Of a DNA stretch of 64,000 nucleotides, positions 1-7,352 are shown piece by piece. The position numbers and the translations under genes are program-made. The first letter of the stretch is position 1. Every line of letters begins with the position of its first letter. Source of the stretch: Mucilaginibacter gracilis (GTDB taxonomy: Bacteria > Bacteroidota > Bacteroidia > Sphingobacteriales > Sphingobacteriaceae). The DNA lies in contig NZ_RBKU01000001.1 in assembly GCF_003633615.1 (NCBI RefSeq), positions 2,666,001 through 2,730,000 on the forward strand, written 5' to 3'. The notes under the pieces are model-generated. The model had not been told where the DNA came from, did not search any database, and saw only the letters and a list, made by a program, of their open reading frames with translations.

Positions 1-631
1 AATCGTGAATATCGGCTTTAAAAAGGTGGTTCTTTAAGTCAATTCCGGTTAAAACCGTGGTGAAGTTTTTTACATCAACATCGTTAAAATTAACCTGCGC
101 GCCGCTTACCTCGTTACTTAAATAGTTTTTGTAACGGAAGTGGAAGTTATTGAGGGCCAGCTTTTCGAAGGTGATTGTCCAGGGTTGGCCCTTGGTTTTA
201 ATGGTATCTTTTGATTTAAAATGATTAATGATGAACGACAGATTGGTTGAGCTATCTTTTAGCTTTTTGAGATAAAAGGAGCCGTTATCTAACTGTATCA
301 AATTAAAATCGATAACCTTTTTTTTGATGCTTGTAAAAATATGAAAGTTAGCCAGTTGAACGGTGAGGTTGGGGGTACTTAGCAAGGTGTCTTTCTGCTG
401 ATCGAGTACGATCAGATCTTCTAACACAACCGACGAAAATGGCTTAATGTACAGGCTTTTGATGGATACCGTGGTACCTAACTCTTTAGAGAGGTATGCG
501 GTTGCCTTTTTTGCCGCCCAGGTTTGTACCGGTTTAAACTGCAAAGCCAGTATAAGCGTACTTATCATAACAATAAGTACCAATACTATCCAGAGCGTTA
601 TTTTGAGTAGTTTTTTAATAACTTTGCGGAA
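1..631 (-). CDS. tamB: TamB-like translocation/assembly module protein, N-terminal part only
   Basis: The reverse strand is open from about position 631 to the window edge, giving roughly 200 residues of an N-terminus; the rest lies outside. The visible part has a short basic start (FRKVIKKLLK), one strong membrane anchor (LWIVLVLIVMISTLILAL), then an AsmA/TamB-like opening in which a helix (WAAKKATAYLSKELGT) leads into beta strands. TamB proteins span the periplasm and carry lipid or help outer-membrane protein insertion. A tamB gene divergent from tsaD is a common Bacteroidota arrangement. No ATG, GTG or TTG precedes the basic stretch in frame after the stop at 634-632; the first is TTG at 583, inside the anchor, so the start is unresolved and may be a rare ATT near 619. 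The product call rests on N-terminal architecture and context. Confidence 0.7.
619..626 (+). promoter_or_regulatory. -7 promoter element for tsaD
   Basis: TAACTTTG matches the Bacteroidota -7 consensus TAnnTTTG and lies 19 bp before the GTG start of tsaD. No TTG at the expected -33 distance is evident. It overlaps the first codons of the divergent tamB gene. Confidence 0.5.
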
Positions 632-645
632 TTAAATTTTTTATT

Positions 646-1650
646 GTGCCTGTTATTTTAGGAATAGAATCTTCGTGCGATGATACCTCGGCTGCAATTT
701 GTGTTGATGGTGTGATGTTAAGCAATGTTATTGCAAATCAAACCATTCATGCGGCTTATGGCGGCGTTGTGCCCGAACTGGCTTCACGCGTGCATCAGCA
801 AAATATTATTCCGGCAGTACAGCAGGCATTAGTTAACGCAAAAGTAAGCAAAAATGATATTGATGCGGTAGCTTTTACGCGCGGACCCGGACTTTTAGGT
901 TCGCTTTTGGTTGGCGTATCATTTGCCAAGGCATTTGCGCTGGCTCAAAATTTACCTTTAATAGAGGTTAATCATATGCAGGCGCACGTACTGGCACATT
1001 TTATTGACGAGCCTAAGCCCCGGTTTCCGTTTTTGTGTTTAACGGTTTCGGGCGGGCATACGCAAATAGTTTTGGTGAAAAGCTATTTCGACATGGAAAT
1101 AGTTGGCCAAACTACCGATGATGCCGCCGGAGAGGCTATGGATAAAACCAGTAAGATATTAGGATTGCCTTATCCTGGCGGGCCGTTGATTGATAAACAT
1201 GCGCGTTTAGGCAACCCCGACGCCTTTAAATTTCCGGAGCCTAATATCCCCGATCTTAATTTCAGCTTTAGCGGATTGAAAACATCCATACTCTATTTTA
1301 TTCGCGACAACGTTGCTGCCGACCCAGACTTTTTACAAAACCGGATGAACGACATTTGTGCATCGGTAGAAAAACGTATTGTTACCATACTGCTCAACAA
1401 ACTTAAAAAGGCTGCCTTGCTTTACGGTATTAAGGATGTTGCACTGGCCGGTGGCGTATCGGCCAATACCGGGTTGCGCCAGGGTTTAACCGATATGGGG
1501 CAGCAAATGGGTTGGAACTGCTTTATACCTGCTTTTCAATACTGTACCGATAATGCCGCTATGATTGCTATTGCCGGCTACCACAAATATTTGAACAACG
1601 ATTTTGTGGGGCAAAACGTTGCGCCTTTAGCGCGAATGCCCTTTAGTTAA
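646..1650 (+). CDS. tsaD: tRNA threonylcarbamoyladenosine biosynthesis protein TsaD
   Basis: TsaD transfers the threonylcarbamoyl group to A37 of ANN-decoding tRNAs, working with TsaB and TsaE in the cytoplasm. The 334-residue product has the usual family length. It opens with the nucleotide-binding IESSCDDTS (residues 7-15), carries the metal-binding NHMQAH motif (H110 and H114), an SGGH phosphate loop near residue 135, GGVSANTG near 266, and ends with the DNAAM motif. GTG is the start because it gives the canonical MPVILGIESS N-terminus, and the next in-frame ATG would remove the nucleotide loop. The gene is divergent from tamB, and its stop overlaps the stop of the convergent DUF4260 gene by four bases. 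Confidence 0.97.
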   Translation: MPVILGIESSCDDTSAAICVDGVMLSNVIANQTIHAAYGGVVPELASRVHQQNIIPAVQQALVNAKVSKNDIDAVAFTRGPGLLGSLLVGVSFAKAFALAQNLPLIEVNHMQAHVLAHFIDEPKPRFPFLCLTVSGGHTQIVLVKSYFDMEIVGQTTDDAAGEAMDKTSKILGLPYPGGPLIDKHARLGNPDAFKFPEPNIPDLNFSFSGLKTSILYFIRDNVAADPDFLQNRMNDICASVEKRIVTILLNKLKKAALLYGIKDVALAGGVSANTGLRQGLTDMGQQMGWNCFIPAFQYCTDNAAMIAIAGYHKYLNNDFVGQNVAPLARMPFS

Positions 1651-2063
1651 ATGGCAGCCACGGGTTGCTTTTCTTTTTTCCAGCCCAGGTGTGTATGTTT
1701 AAAACTGTCGGGAAATTTAAGTCCATAATCCATTATCCTGTCAAACGAGGCATGGGCAAATAGCAATATGCCTATGGTGGTACATATATCGTTATGCAGG
1801 TAGTACCCCAAGGCGGCAACTACTAAAGCAACGCCACGGTGATGGAATAAGTTATACCAAAAGGCACCCGTTTTTTCGCCACGGATATAGCCTAACATTG
1901 AAATATCCGGACTTAAAAATAATGGAATCCATATCCAGATAGATAAACCCAGGTTATATTTTGTTAAAAAATAGACGGCTATGCCTGTTATTGCCACCTC
2001 TTCGGCACGGATAAGGTTTTGCATATAGCCTTGGTTTGCAGTTGGTTTATTTGCGTTGCTCAT
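1647..2063 (-). CDS. DUF4260 family membrane protein
   Basis: A 138-residue protein matching the DUF4260 pattern: a polar N-terminus, an RAEE motif at about residues 19-22, and several membrane segments roughly at 23-55 and 73-105. Conserved family features visible are SPDISMLGY, GAFWYNLFHH and ASFDRIMDYGLKF. The function is not known. It is transcribed toward tsaD and overlaps that gene's stop codon by four bases, so the two genes share their 3' boundary with no room for a terminator hairpin. The ATG start gives a normal full-length N-terminus. Confidence 0.85.
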   Translation of the reverse strand: MSNANKPTANQGYMQNLIRAEEVAITGIAVYFLTKYNLGLSIWIWIPLFLSPDISMLGYIRGEKTGAFWYNLFHHRGVALVVAALGYYLHNDICTTIGILLFAHASFDRIMDYGLKFPDSFKHTHLGWKKEKQPVAAI

Positions 2064-2123
2064 GATGTTTTGTTTTTATATAACAAAGATGAGGGCAAAA
2101 ACTGCGTTTGTGCTTGATAAAAA

Positions 2124-2693
2124 TCAAGAAAGTGTTTTGCGGCGGATGCGGCTGAATGTCTCCGGCGTCATGCCCAGCATCGAAGCAATGTATTGCAACG
2201 GAACCTGGTTTAGCAGTTGGCGGTTTTGTTCAAACAATTTTTCGTAACGCTCTTCGGCGGAGAGGGATAGGTGGTCAAACACCCGGTTTTCGATGGTTAC
2301 AAAACATTTACCTATAAATAGTTTTTCCAGCTCGTGCCACTTTGGTAACAGTTTGCCAATGCCAATGTAGTCGGCGTGGCTTATGGTAAACAGTTTACAA
2401 TCCGTTAAGGCCTGTATGTTCCAGCGCGAAGGTTCCCGGAACAGAAAGCCCGAAAGATCGGTAATAAAATACCCGCTGGTGCCTATCCATTGGGTAACTT
2501 CTTTATTGGGCAGGTTAACGTATATGCGCAATAAGCCATCGGTAATAAAGCTTAATTTATCGCAGTATTTATTGCTCTTTAAGTAAAAATCGCCTTTGTT
2601 TAAGGTTTCAGTTTTAAACAACGCGGCAATAAGTTTACAATCTTCAATACCAATGCTAAAGTAATGATGTATGTAATTTTCCAGTTCGTTCAT
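2124..2693 (-). CDS. Crp/Fnr family transcriptional regulator
   Basis: A 189-residue regulator. The N-terminal two thirds form a cyclic-nucleotide-binding-type beta roll (KGDFYLKSNKYCDKLSFITDGLLRIY region, about residues 33-58). The C-terminus has a compact HTH with PLQYIASMLGMTPETFSRIR at about residues 165-184, typical of the shortened Bacteroidota Crp/Fnr group. No cysteine cluster for an Fnr-type iron-sulfur centre is present, and the phosphate-binding cassette of true cAMP receptors is not conserved, so the ligand is unknown. It lies 60 bp upstream of, and in the same direction as, the DUF4260 gene, so it may be co-transcribed with it. It is divergent from the small membrane protein gene at 2733, and the 39-bp gap must hold both promoters. 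Confidence 0.9.
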   Translation of the reverse strand: MNELENYIHHYFSIGIEDCKLIAALFKTETLNKGDFYLKSNKYCDKLSFITDGLLRIYVNLPNKEVTQWIGTSGYFITDLSGFLFREPSRWNIQALTDCKLFTISHADYIGIGKLLPKWHELEKLFIGKCFVTIENRVFDHLSLSAEERYEKLFEQNRQLLNQVPLQYIASMLGMTPETFSRIRRKTLS

Positions 2694-2699
2694 TGTGCG

Positions 2700-2707
2700 T
2701 ATCTTTG
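2700..2707 (+). promoter_or_regulatory. -7 promoter element for the small membrane protein gene
   Basis: TATCTTTG, a perfect TAnnTTTG, lies 25 bp before the ATG at 2733, within the intergenic space shared with the divergent Crp/Fnr regulator gene. Confidence 0.5.
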
Positions 2708-2732
2708 TGGCTACGTACTAAGTTATAAAATT

Positions 2733-2903
2733 ATGCCAGCTGCTTCGTTAATATTTTGGGCCATTTTTGTATTGCCACTTGTTGCTTTTTTAATATGGTT
2801 AATGCGCCAGGATAAAAAAAAGGGTGTTACCGGGCTAATTGTACTGGCCATTATGGTTGTGGGCGTAATTGTTTATATGTACGTGATGACGAAAGGGCAG
2901 TAA
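2733..2903 (+). CDS. Small two-helix membrane protein, function unknown
   Basis: A 56-residue reading frame with two hydrophobic segments (about residues 4-23 and 33-51) separated by a basic turn, RQDKKKGVTG. That pattern is typical of small inner-membrane proteins. A longer in-frame version starting at 2664 would run antisense through the Crp/Fnr gene, so ATG 2733 is preferred: it follows a perfect -7 element. I do not recognise a family. Being divergent from a Crp/Fnr gene, it is a candidate target of that regulator (inference). Confidence 0.6.
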   Translation: MPAASLIFWAIFVLPLVAFLIWLMRQDKKKGVTGLIVLAIMVVGVIVYMYVMTKGQ

Positions 2904-2963
2904 TCTTTTTGAATGTCGAACACCGAATATCAAATGTTGAATAATGAAGTGAATGCTTTGGTT

Positions 2964-3020
2964 TGCGAAGTTAGAAACTTCGCATAGGCTACCACGAGTT
3001 ACGCTGTCGCTAAACTCGCG
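2964..3020. repeat. Two adjacent palindromes, one belonging to a dispersed repeat family
   Basis: First a perfect 9-bp hairpin, TGCGAAGTT (2964-2972) and AACTTCGCA (2976-2984). Then an element with arms CGAGTT and AACTCG (2995-3000, 3013-3018) around ACGCTGTCGCTA. The second element matches, in reverse orientation, the two copies at 13457-13556, so it is a dispersed intergenic palindrome and not a site specific to this place. Confidence 0.6.
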
Positions 3021-3047
3021 GCAGCTAAGGCTAAGTAGCTAAAGTTT

Positions 3048-3425
3048 TTACTCATCCTCCGCAAAGGTTAGCACGTAGCCGTTAATATCCTTTATCGAAA
3101 ATTCGGTAGCACCGTAAAAGGTTTTTTCCAGGCCTTTTAAAATGGTCACCTTGTCCTTTATAGTTTCAAAAAAGTCCCGAATGCCTTTTAGCTTGATGTA
3201 AAGCAATAACGAGCCGCCATCTGTACGTGTTACCTCGGGCAGCTCATTACCCAGGCTTTCAAACGTTTGGAACATCAGGTTTACATTGCCATTGCTCATC
3301 ATTGCCCAAATATAATCCACACCTTCTTCGGGTACTGTCATGATGGTGTTAAAGCCTAACAACTTGTAAAATTCAATAGTTTCGGTGATGTTGTTAACAA
3401 AGAAATTTGGTGAAAGTGATTCCAT
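3048..3425 (-). CDS. VOC (glyoxalase/bleomycin resistance-like) family protein
   Basis: A 125-residue single-domain VOC protein. MESLSPNFFVNNITETIEFY is the typical opening strand and helix, followed by LGFNTIM, and the C-terminus has EFSIKDINGYVLTFAE, the usual last metal-ligand strand with a glutamate near the end. The family forms dimers and binds small molecules or catalyses isomerase, dioxygenase or thiol-transfer reactions; the substrate is not predictable here. An in-frame extension to 3500 exists but adds a hydrophobic stretch foreign to the family, so ATG at 3425 is chosen. A perfect operator-like palindrome lies 15 bp before this start. Confidence 0.85.
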   Translation of the reverse strand: MESLSPNFFVNNITETIEFYKLLGFNTIMTVPEEGVDYIWAMMSNGNVNLMFQTFESLGNELPEVTRTDGGSLLLYIKLKGIRDFFETIKDKVTILKGLEKTFYGATEFSIKDINGYVLTFAEDE

Positions 3426-3439
3426 TTTTGGTTGATTTA

Positions 3440-3458
3440 TTACTAATAAAATTAGTAA
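3440..3458. promoter_or_regulatory. Operator-like palindrome upstream of the VOC gene
   Basis: TTACTAAT (3440-3447), AAA, ATTAGTAA (3451-3458) is a perfect 8-bp inverted repeat with a 3-bp spacer, 15 bp from the VOC start codon. Its size and symmetry suit a dimeric HTH repressor such as a MarR, HxlR or TetR protein. No such regulator gene is adjacent. Confidence 0.45.
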
Positions 3459-3592
3459 GCAATAATCAAAAAAGCAAACAAAAAGTAAAATATTTCGCAA
3501 TAAATAATCTTACAGATCAGGTTATTGCGTGAGTAAAATCATTTTCTCCCCGCATTTTATTAATGAGCTTTGGTTAATAAATACTCAAAGTC

Positions 3593-3694
3593 ATGATAAT
3601 CCCAACAGTAAAATTAAACAAGGTGTTTACAATAGCAATTATAGCAGCAATGATTGTGGTTACTATAATTGCTGCTATAAAGGTTTACAGATGA
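3593..3694 (+). CDS. Possible 33-residue single-pass membrane peptide
   Basis: ATG at 3593 opens a 33-codon frame: a short start MIIPTVKLNK, a strongly hydrophobic helix rich in Ile, Ala and Val (about residues 11-29), then KVYR and a stop. The helix coding region also forms a perfect 13-bp inverted repeat (TTATAGCAGCAAT at 3639-3651 and its complement at 3668-3680, loop 16). The repeat could arise simply because both ends encode Ile-Ala-Ala. A longer alternative frame at 3529 has no protein-like composition. There is no family assignment and no clear promoter. Confidence 0.3.
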   Translation: MIIPTVKLNKVFTIAIIAAMIVVTIIAAIKVYR

Positions 3695-3708
3695 TTACGC
3701 CGTTAGGC

Positions 3709-3741
3709 AAACAACAAAAGGCTCCCGGAACACCGGAAGCC
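3709..3741 (-). terminator. Rho-independent terminator after acn
   Basis: A hairpin with 9-bp arms and one mismatch, GGCTTCCGG and CCGGGAGCC around TGTT on the minus strand, is followed by TTTTGTTGTTT. It lies about 40 bp past the aconitase stop codon. The plus strand has a weaker T tract, so bidirectional use is possible. Confidence 0.7.
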
Positions 3742-3778
3742 TTTATATCAAAACTTGTAGCCTAAAGCTTGCAGCTAA

Positions 3779-6046
3779 TTAAGACGCCATTTGCGCACGG
3801 ATGATGTTCAACGCGCCACCTGCTTTAAACCACTCAATTTGTTGAGCGTTGTAGGTGTGGTTAACATCAATGGTATCGGTTAGGCCGCCTTTATGGTGTA
3901 TAACTATTTGCAGCGGTTTGCCCGGTGCAAAAGTGGTTAAGCCAATAATATCAAAAGTGTCGTCTTCCAAAATCTTATCGTAATCGGCACTGTTGGCGAA
4001 GGTTAAGCCAAGCATACCTTGTTTTTTCAAGTTGGTTTCGTGGATACGGGCAAACGATTTTACCAGTATGGCGCGTACACCTAAGTGGCGTGGTTCCATA
4101 GCAGCATGCTCGCGTGATGAGCCCTCGCCATAGTTCTCGTCGCCAACCACTATCGAGCCAATACTAGCAGCTTTGTAAGCACGTTGTGTGGCAGGTACAG
4201 GGCCGTATTCGCCAGTTAATTCGTTTTTAACGGTATCAGCTTTATCATTAAAGTAGTTAATGGCACCAATCAACATATTGTTTGATATGTTATCCAGGTG
4301 ACCACGGAATTTTAACCACGGTCCAGCCATCGAGATATGGTCGGTGGTACATTTACCTTTGGCTTTAATTAAAAGCTTTAAACCAGTAATATCGGTACCT
4401 TCCCAGGCAGTAAACGGATCAAGCAGTTGCAAGCGGGTTGATTTAGGGTCAACCTTAACCTCAACTTTGCTTCCGTCTTCGGCTGGTGCCTGGTAGCCTG
4501 CATCTTCTACAGCAAAGCCTTTAACCGGTAATTCAATACCTTGTGGCTCGTCAAACTTAACCAGTTCGCCAGCGCTGTTGGTTAGGCTGTCGGTTAGCGG
4601 GTTAAAGGTTAAATCGCCTGCTATAACAAACGCAGTTACAATCTCCGGAGAGGCTACAAAAGCGTGTGTATTTGGGTTACCATCCTGACGTTTGGCAAAG
4701 TTACGGTTGAAAGAAGTGATGATGGAGTTTTTACGGGTAGGGTCGTCGGTATGACGGGCCCACTGGCCAATACAAGGACCGCAAGCGTTAGCCAATACAA
4801 CACCGCCCATGCTTTCAAAGGTTTTTAAGTAACCATCGCGCTCAACGGTATAACGTACCAGTTCCGAACCCGGAGTAATGGTAAATTCGGCAGCGGTTTT
4901 GATGTTTTTACTTACAGCCTGGCTGGCGATAGAAGCCGCGCGGGTAATATCCTCGTAAGATGAGTTGGTACACGAACCTATCAAGCCAACTTCTAACTTA
5001 GTAGGCCAGCCGTTTTCTTTAACTGCTTGTGCAAATTTAGAAATAGGCCAAGCCAAATCCGGGGTAAACGGACCGTTAACGTGTGGCTCTAAAGTATTCA
5101 GATCGATTTCGATAACCTGATCGAAGTATAACTCAGGGTTTGCATAAACTTCGGCATCGCCGGTTAAGTGTTCGGCAACGGCGTTGGCCAGGTCGGCAAT
5201 ATCGCCGCGCTCGGTACCGCGTAAATAAGCTTCCGATTTAGGATCGTAACCGAAGATAGAGGTAGTTGCACCAATTTCGGCACCCATGTTACAAATAGTA
5301 CCTTTCCCGGTTGCCGATAATGATTGTGCACCATCGCCAAAATATTCAACAATAGCACCGGTACCACCTTTTACGGTAAGGATACCAGCAACACGAAGAA
5401 TAATATCTTTAGCTGATGTCCAGCCGCTCATTTTACCGGTTAATTTAACACCTATCAGTTTAGGGAATTTAAGTTCCCAGGGTAAGCCGGCCATCACGTC
5501 GCAGGCATCGGCACCGCCAACACCAATGGCAACCATACCCAAACCACCTGCGTTAGGCGTGTGCGAATCGGTACCGATCATCATACCGCCCGGGAATGCA
5601 TAGTTTTCTAAAACAACCTGGTGGATAATACCTGCTCCTGGTTTCCAGAAACCGATACCATATTTATCAGATACGGAGGCAAGGAAATCGTAAACCTCTT
5701 TATTTTGGTCTTTAGCAGTAGTTAAATCTATATCAGCACCAATTTTTGCCTGTATCAAGTGGTCGCAATGCACGGTTGAAGGTACGGCAACCTGCGGGCG
5801 GCCTGCCTGCATAAATTGGAGTAGGGCCATTTGTGCGGTAGCATCCTGCATCGCAACACGGTCTGGTGCAAAGTCTACATAATCAACACCACGGCTGTAA
5901 GCATGCTGGGCAGCACCTTCGGTAAGGTGGGTGTATAAAATTTTCTCGGTTAAAGTTAATGGTTTGCCAGTTGCCTTACGGGCTGCTTCGACACGGCTGC
6001 CGAGGTTACTGTAAACCTTCTTGATCATATCTAAATCAAAAGCCAT
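3779..6046 (-). CDS. acn: Aconitate hydratase
   Basis: A 755-residue aconitase converting citrate to isocitrate in the TCA cycle through a [4Fe-4S] cluster. Cluster ligands are visible as Cys359 in GSCTNSS and Cys422/Cys425 in ACGPCIGQ. The substrate-binding DSHTPNAGG lies at 160-168 and the swivel-domain [10 protein letters not shown] near residue 640. The length and the [10 protein letters not shown] start match the mitochondrial-type aconitases found in Bacteroidota and not the longer AcnA/IRP or the AcnB type. The gene is monocistronic: a terminator lies downstream and an 860-bp gene-poor region upstream. Confidence 0.97.
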   Translation of the reverse strand: MAFDLDMIKKVYSNLGSRVEAARKATGKPLTLTEKILYTHLTEGAAQHAYSRGVDYVDFAPDRVAMQDATAQMALLQFMQAGRPQVAVPSTVHCDHLIQAKIGADIDLTTAKDQNKEVYDFLASVSDKYGIGFWKPGAGIIHQVVLENYAFPGGMMIGTDSHTPNAGGLGMVAIGVGGADACDVMAGLPWELKFPKLIGVKLTGKMSGWTSAKDIILRVAGILTVKGGTGAIVEYFGDGAQSLSATGKGTICNMGAEIGATTSIFGYDPKSEAYLRGTERGDIADLANAVAEHLTGDAEVYANPELYFDQVIEIDLNTLEPHVNGPFTPDLAWPISKFAQAVKENGWPTKLEVGLIGSCTNSSYEDITRAASIASQAVSKNIKTAAEFTITPGSELVRYTVERDGYLKTFESMGGVVLANACGPCIGQWARHTDDPTRKNSIITSFNRNFAKRQDGNPNTHAFVASPEIVTAFVIAGDLTFNPLTDSLTNSAGELVKFDEPQGIELPVKGFAVEDAGYQAPAEDGSKVEVKVDPKSTRLQLLDPFTAWEGTDITGLKLLIKAKGKCTTDHISMAGPWLKFRGHLDNISNNMLIGAINYFNDKADTVKNELTGEYGPVPATQRAYKAASIGSIVVGDENYGEGSSREHAAMEPRHLGVRAILVKSFARIHETNLKKQGMLGLTFANSADYDKILEDDTFDIIGLTTFAPGKPLQIVIHHKGGLTDTIDVNHTYNAQQIEWFKAGGALNIIRAQMAS

Positions 6047-6250
6047 ATTATAGATCTTTTTATGGGTGAAAAGTAATTAAAAAGCAGCATTTTACAACGC
6101 TTTTTAAGGTTTGGGGCGAATTTACAAAAATTAGCAGGGAATTGATACAGTAAATGGCGCGAAGTTTTATTTGGATATATTCTAAATAAGAGGTATTCTG
6201 ATTTTGGATTTCGGAAGTCCGATTTCGGATTTGGAACCTACTGCGCCCAC

Positions 6251-6655
6251 CATTCAGGCGTCTACCTACCGCCGTTAAGGTGTCCTTGCCTGAACACAAA
6301 CAGCTCGCAGCGTCCACGCTGCCACATTCCCTTGCGTACCACCTCCCGTTCAGGCTTCCAAGCCTGAACACAAGCAGTTTGCAGCGTCCACGCTGCCAGC
6401 TTTCCTCTCGCACAGAGGCATCTCAAGCAAGCTTAATATAACCCCATCTCCAGTGCGAGCCGCCCCCCGCCCGTTCAGGCGTCCTCGCCTGAACAAAAAC
6501 AGTTTGCAGCGTCCGCGCTGCCGGCTTCCCTTGCGCATAAAGGATCTCAGGCAAGCCCCCGCCCGTTCAGGCGTCCTCGCCTGAACACAAACAGTTCGCA
6601 GCGTCCACGCTGCCAGCTTCCTTGCGCACAGAGCATCTCAGGCAAGCTTAATAAT
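6251..6655. repeat. Array of four bipartite hairpin repeats in an 860-bp gene-free region
   Basis: Each unit has two palindromes about 12 bp apart. Hairpin A is GTTCAGGC...GCCTGAAC, at 6348-6369, 6473-6494, 6565-6586 and a diverged, enlarged copy at 6251-6294. Hairpin B is GCAGCGT..ACGCTGC, at 6307-6322, 6381-6396, 6506-6521 and 6598-6613. The linker ACAAACAG.TT between A and B is conserved. Units 2-4 also share a tail, TTGCGCACAGAG.ATCTCA.GCAAGC. Spacing from unit to unit is 92-125 bp. Frames running through the array (6060-6413 and 6350-6538, minus strand) are read-through of the repeat and not genes. The rest of 6047-6909 shows only the two palindromes listed next. Confidence 0.8.
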
Positions 6656-6700
6656 GCCCGTAGCAGCCGCCTCTTTATTAAAAAACCACCCCTTAAAAAA

Positions 6701-6720
6701 TTAAATGTTTAAACATTTAA
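6701..6720. promoter_or_regulatory. Perfect 20-bp A/T palindrome
   Basis: TTAAATGTTT followed by AAACATTTAA is perfectly self-complementary with no spacer. It lies 190 bp upstream of the hypothetical gene at 6910. It may be a protein-binding site; nothing in the window names the protein. Confidence 0.35.
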
Positions 6721-6771
6721 AATACGTGTTTCCACGGATATGTTTTGCAATGGCGTATGGGTAATTTAGTG

Positions 6772-6800
6772 ATCATTAAAATGAGTGTCATTTTAATGAT
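6772..6800. promoter_or_regulatory. Perfect 13-bp inverted repeat
   Basis: ATCATTAAAATGA (6772-6784) and TCATTTTAATGAT (6788-6800) are separated by GTG. The repeat is 110 bp before the start at 6910. No run of T follows, so it resembles an operator or RNA hairpin more than a terminator. Confidence 0.4.
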
Positions 6801-6909
6801 GTAATAACGGATAATCTTTTTAGCCCAAGGGTTTAAGTTATGAGTAAAAAAAGTATAAGCTAACTTTTCAACTCCATACTTAGCACCACTAACTTAATAG
6901 CAGTTACCT

Positions 6910-7164
6910 ATGCAAAACCGTTACTTTAAAAACCGGATGTTTAAAATTGTGGTAGTTATCAGTTTAACCGCTGTAGTTTTTATGGTCAAAATTTTTATTG
7001 GCCACCTTTTTGGGTCGCCTGCGTTAACCAAACCAAGAGATCTCCAAACCATCAGTCACTTTACGCCCAATGGCTTTCCGCCACGCCCGGCAGGTAAAAT
7101 CAAGTTCAGAGATATGAACATGGGCGCTTGCCGCGGTAGGCCCGATTTACGGCAGTTAGACTAA
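6910..7164 (+). CDS. Hypothetical membrane-anchored protein, 84 residues
   Basis: The frame encodes a basic N-terminus (MQNRYFKNRMFK), one hydrophobic segment at about residues 13-33, then a polar Pro/Arg/Gly-rich tail (NGFPPRPAGK, MGACRGRPDLRQLD). That is the layout of a single-pass membrane or secreted small protein. No family is recognised. It stands alone between the hairpin array and the tetranucleotide satellite, which lowers confidence. Support comes from its regular start after two operator-like palindromes and its coherent topology. Confidence 0.4.
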   Translation: MQNRYFKNRMFKIVVVISLTAVVFMVKIFIGHLFGSPALTKPRDLQTISHFTPNGFPPRPAGKIKFRDMNMGACRGRPDLRQLD

Positions 7165-7213
7165 TAGGTGATATAAAATCTGCATAAAAATTGCTCGTTA
7201 ACAGCCATCTCCC

Positions 7214-7306
7214 AATCAATCATTCAATCATTCATTCATTCATTCATTCATTCATTCACTCACTCATTCACTCAATCACTCAATCAATCAATCATTCATT
7301 CATTCA
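7214..7306. repeat. Tetranucleotide satellite (ATTC/AATC units)
   Basis: About 90 bp made almost entirely of ATTC, ACTC and AATC tetramers on the plus strand. The middle is a run of perfect ATTC copies and both sides are diverged. Such tracts change length by slipped-strand replication. It lies between the hypothetical gene and the 3' end of the terminase-like gene and is not part of a reading frame. Confidence 0.85.
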
Positions 7307-7352
7307 AAATTAATTGGGGGGGATAAAGTAAGAATTAAATTGGTGTTTATTT

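Noticed and set aside
3529..3765. 78-codon frame starting at a GTG
   Set aside because: Asn/Tyr/Ser-rich translation crossing the acn terminator; the 33-codon frame in another phase fits better.
6060..6538. Two minus-strand frames through the hairpin array
   Set aside because: They are translations of the repeat (RQRGRCKLF-type words recur) and extend into non-coding DNA without start signals.
6251..6655. CRISPR array
   Set aside because: Units are 92-125 bp apart with two different palindromes each and conserved inter-hairpin sequence; there are no uniform unique spacers and no cas genes.
7214..7306. Coding or regulatory tandem repeat
   Set aside because: The tetranucleotide tract is outside any supported reading frame and not at promoter distance from a gene, so phase variation is not claimed.
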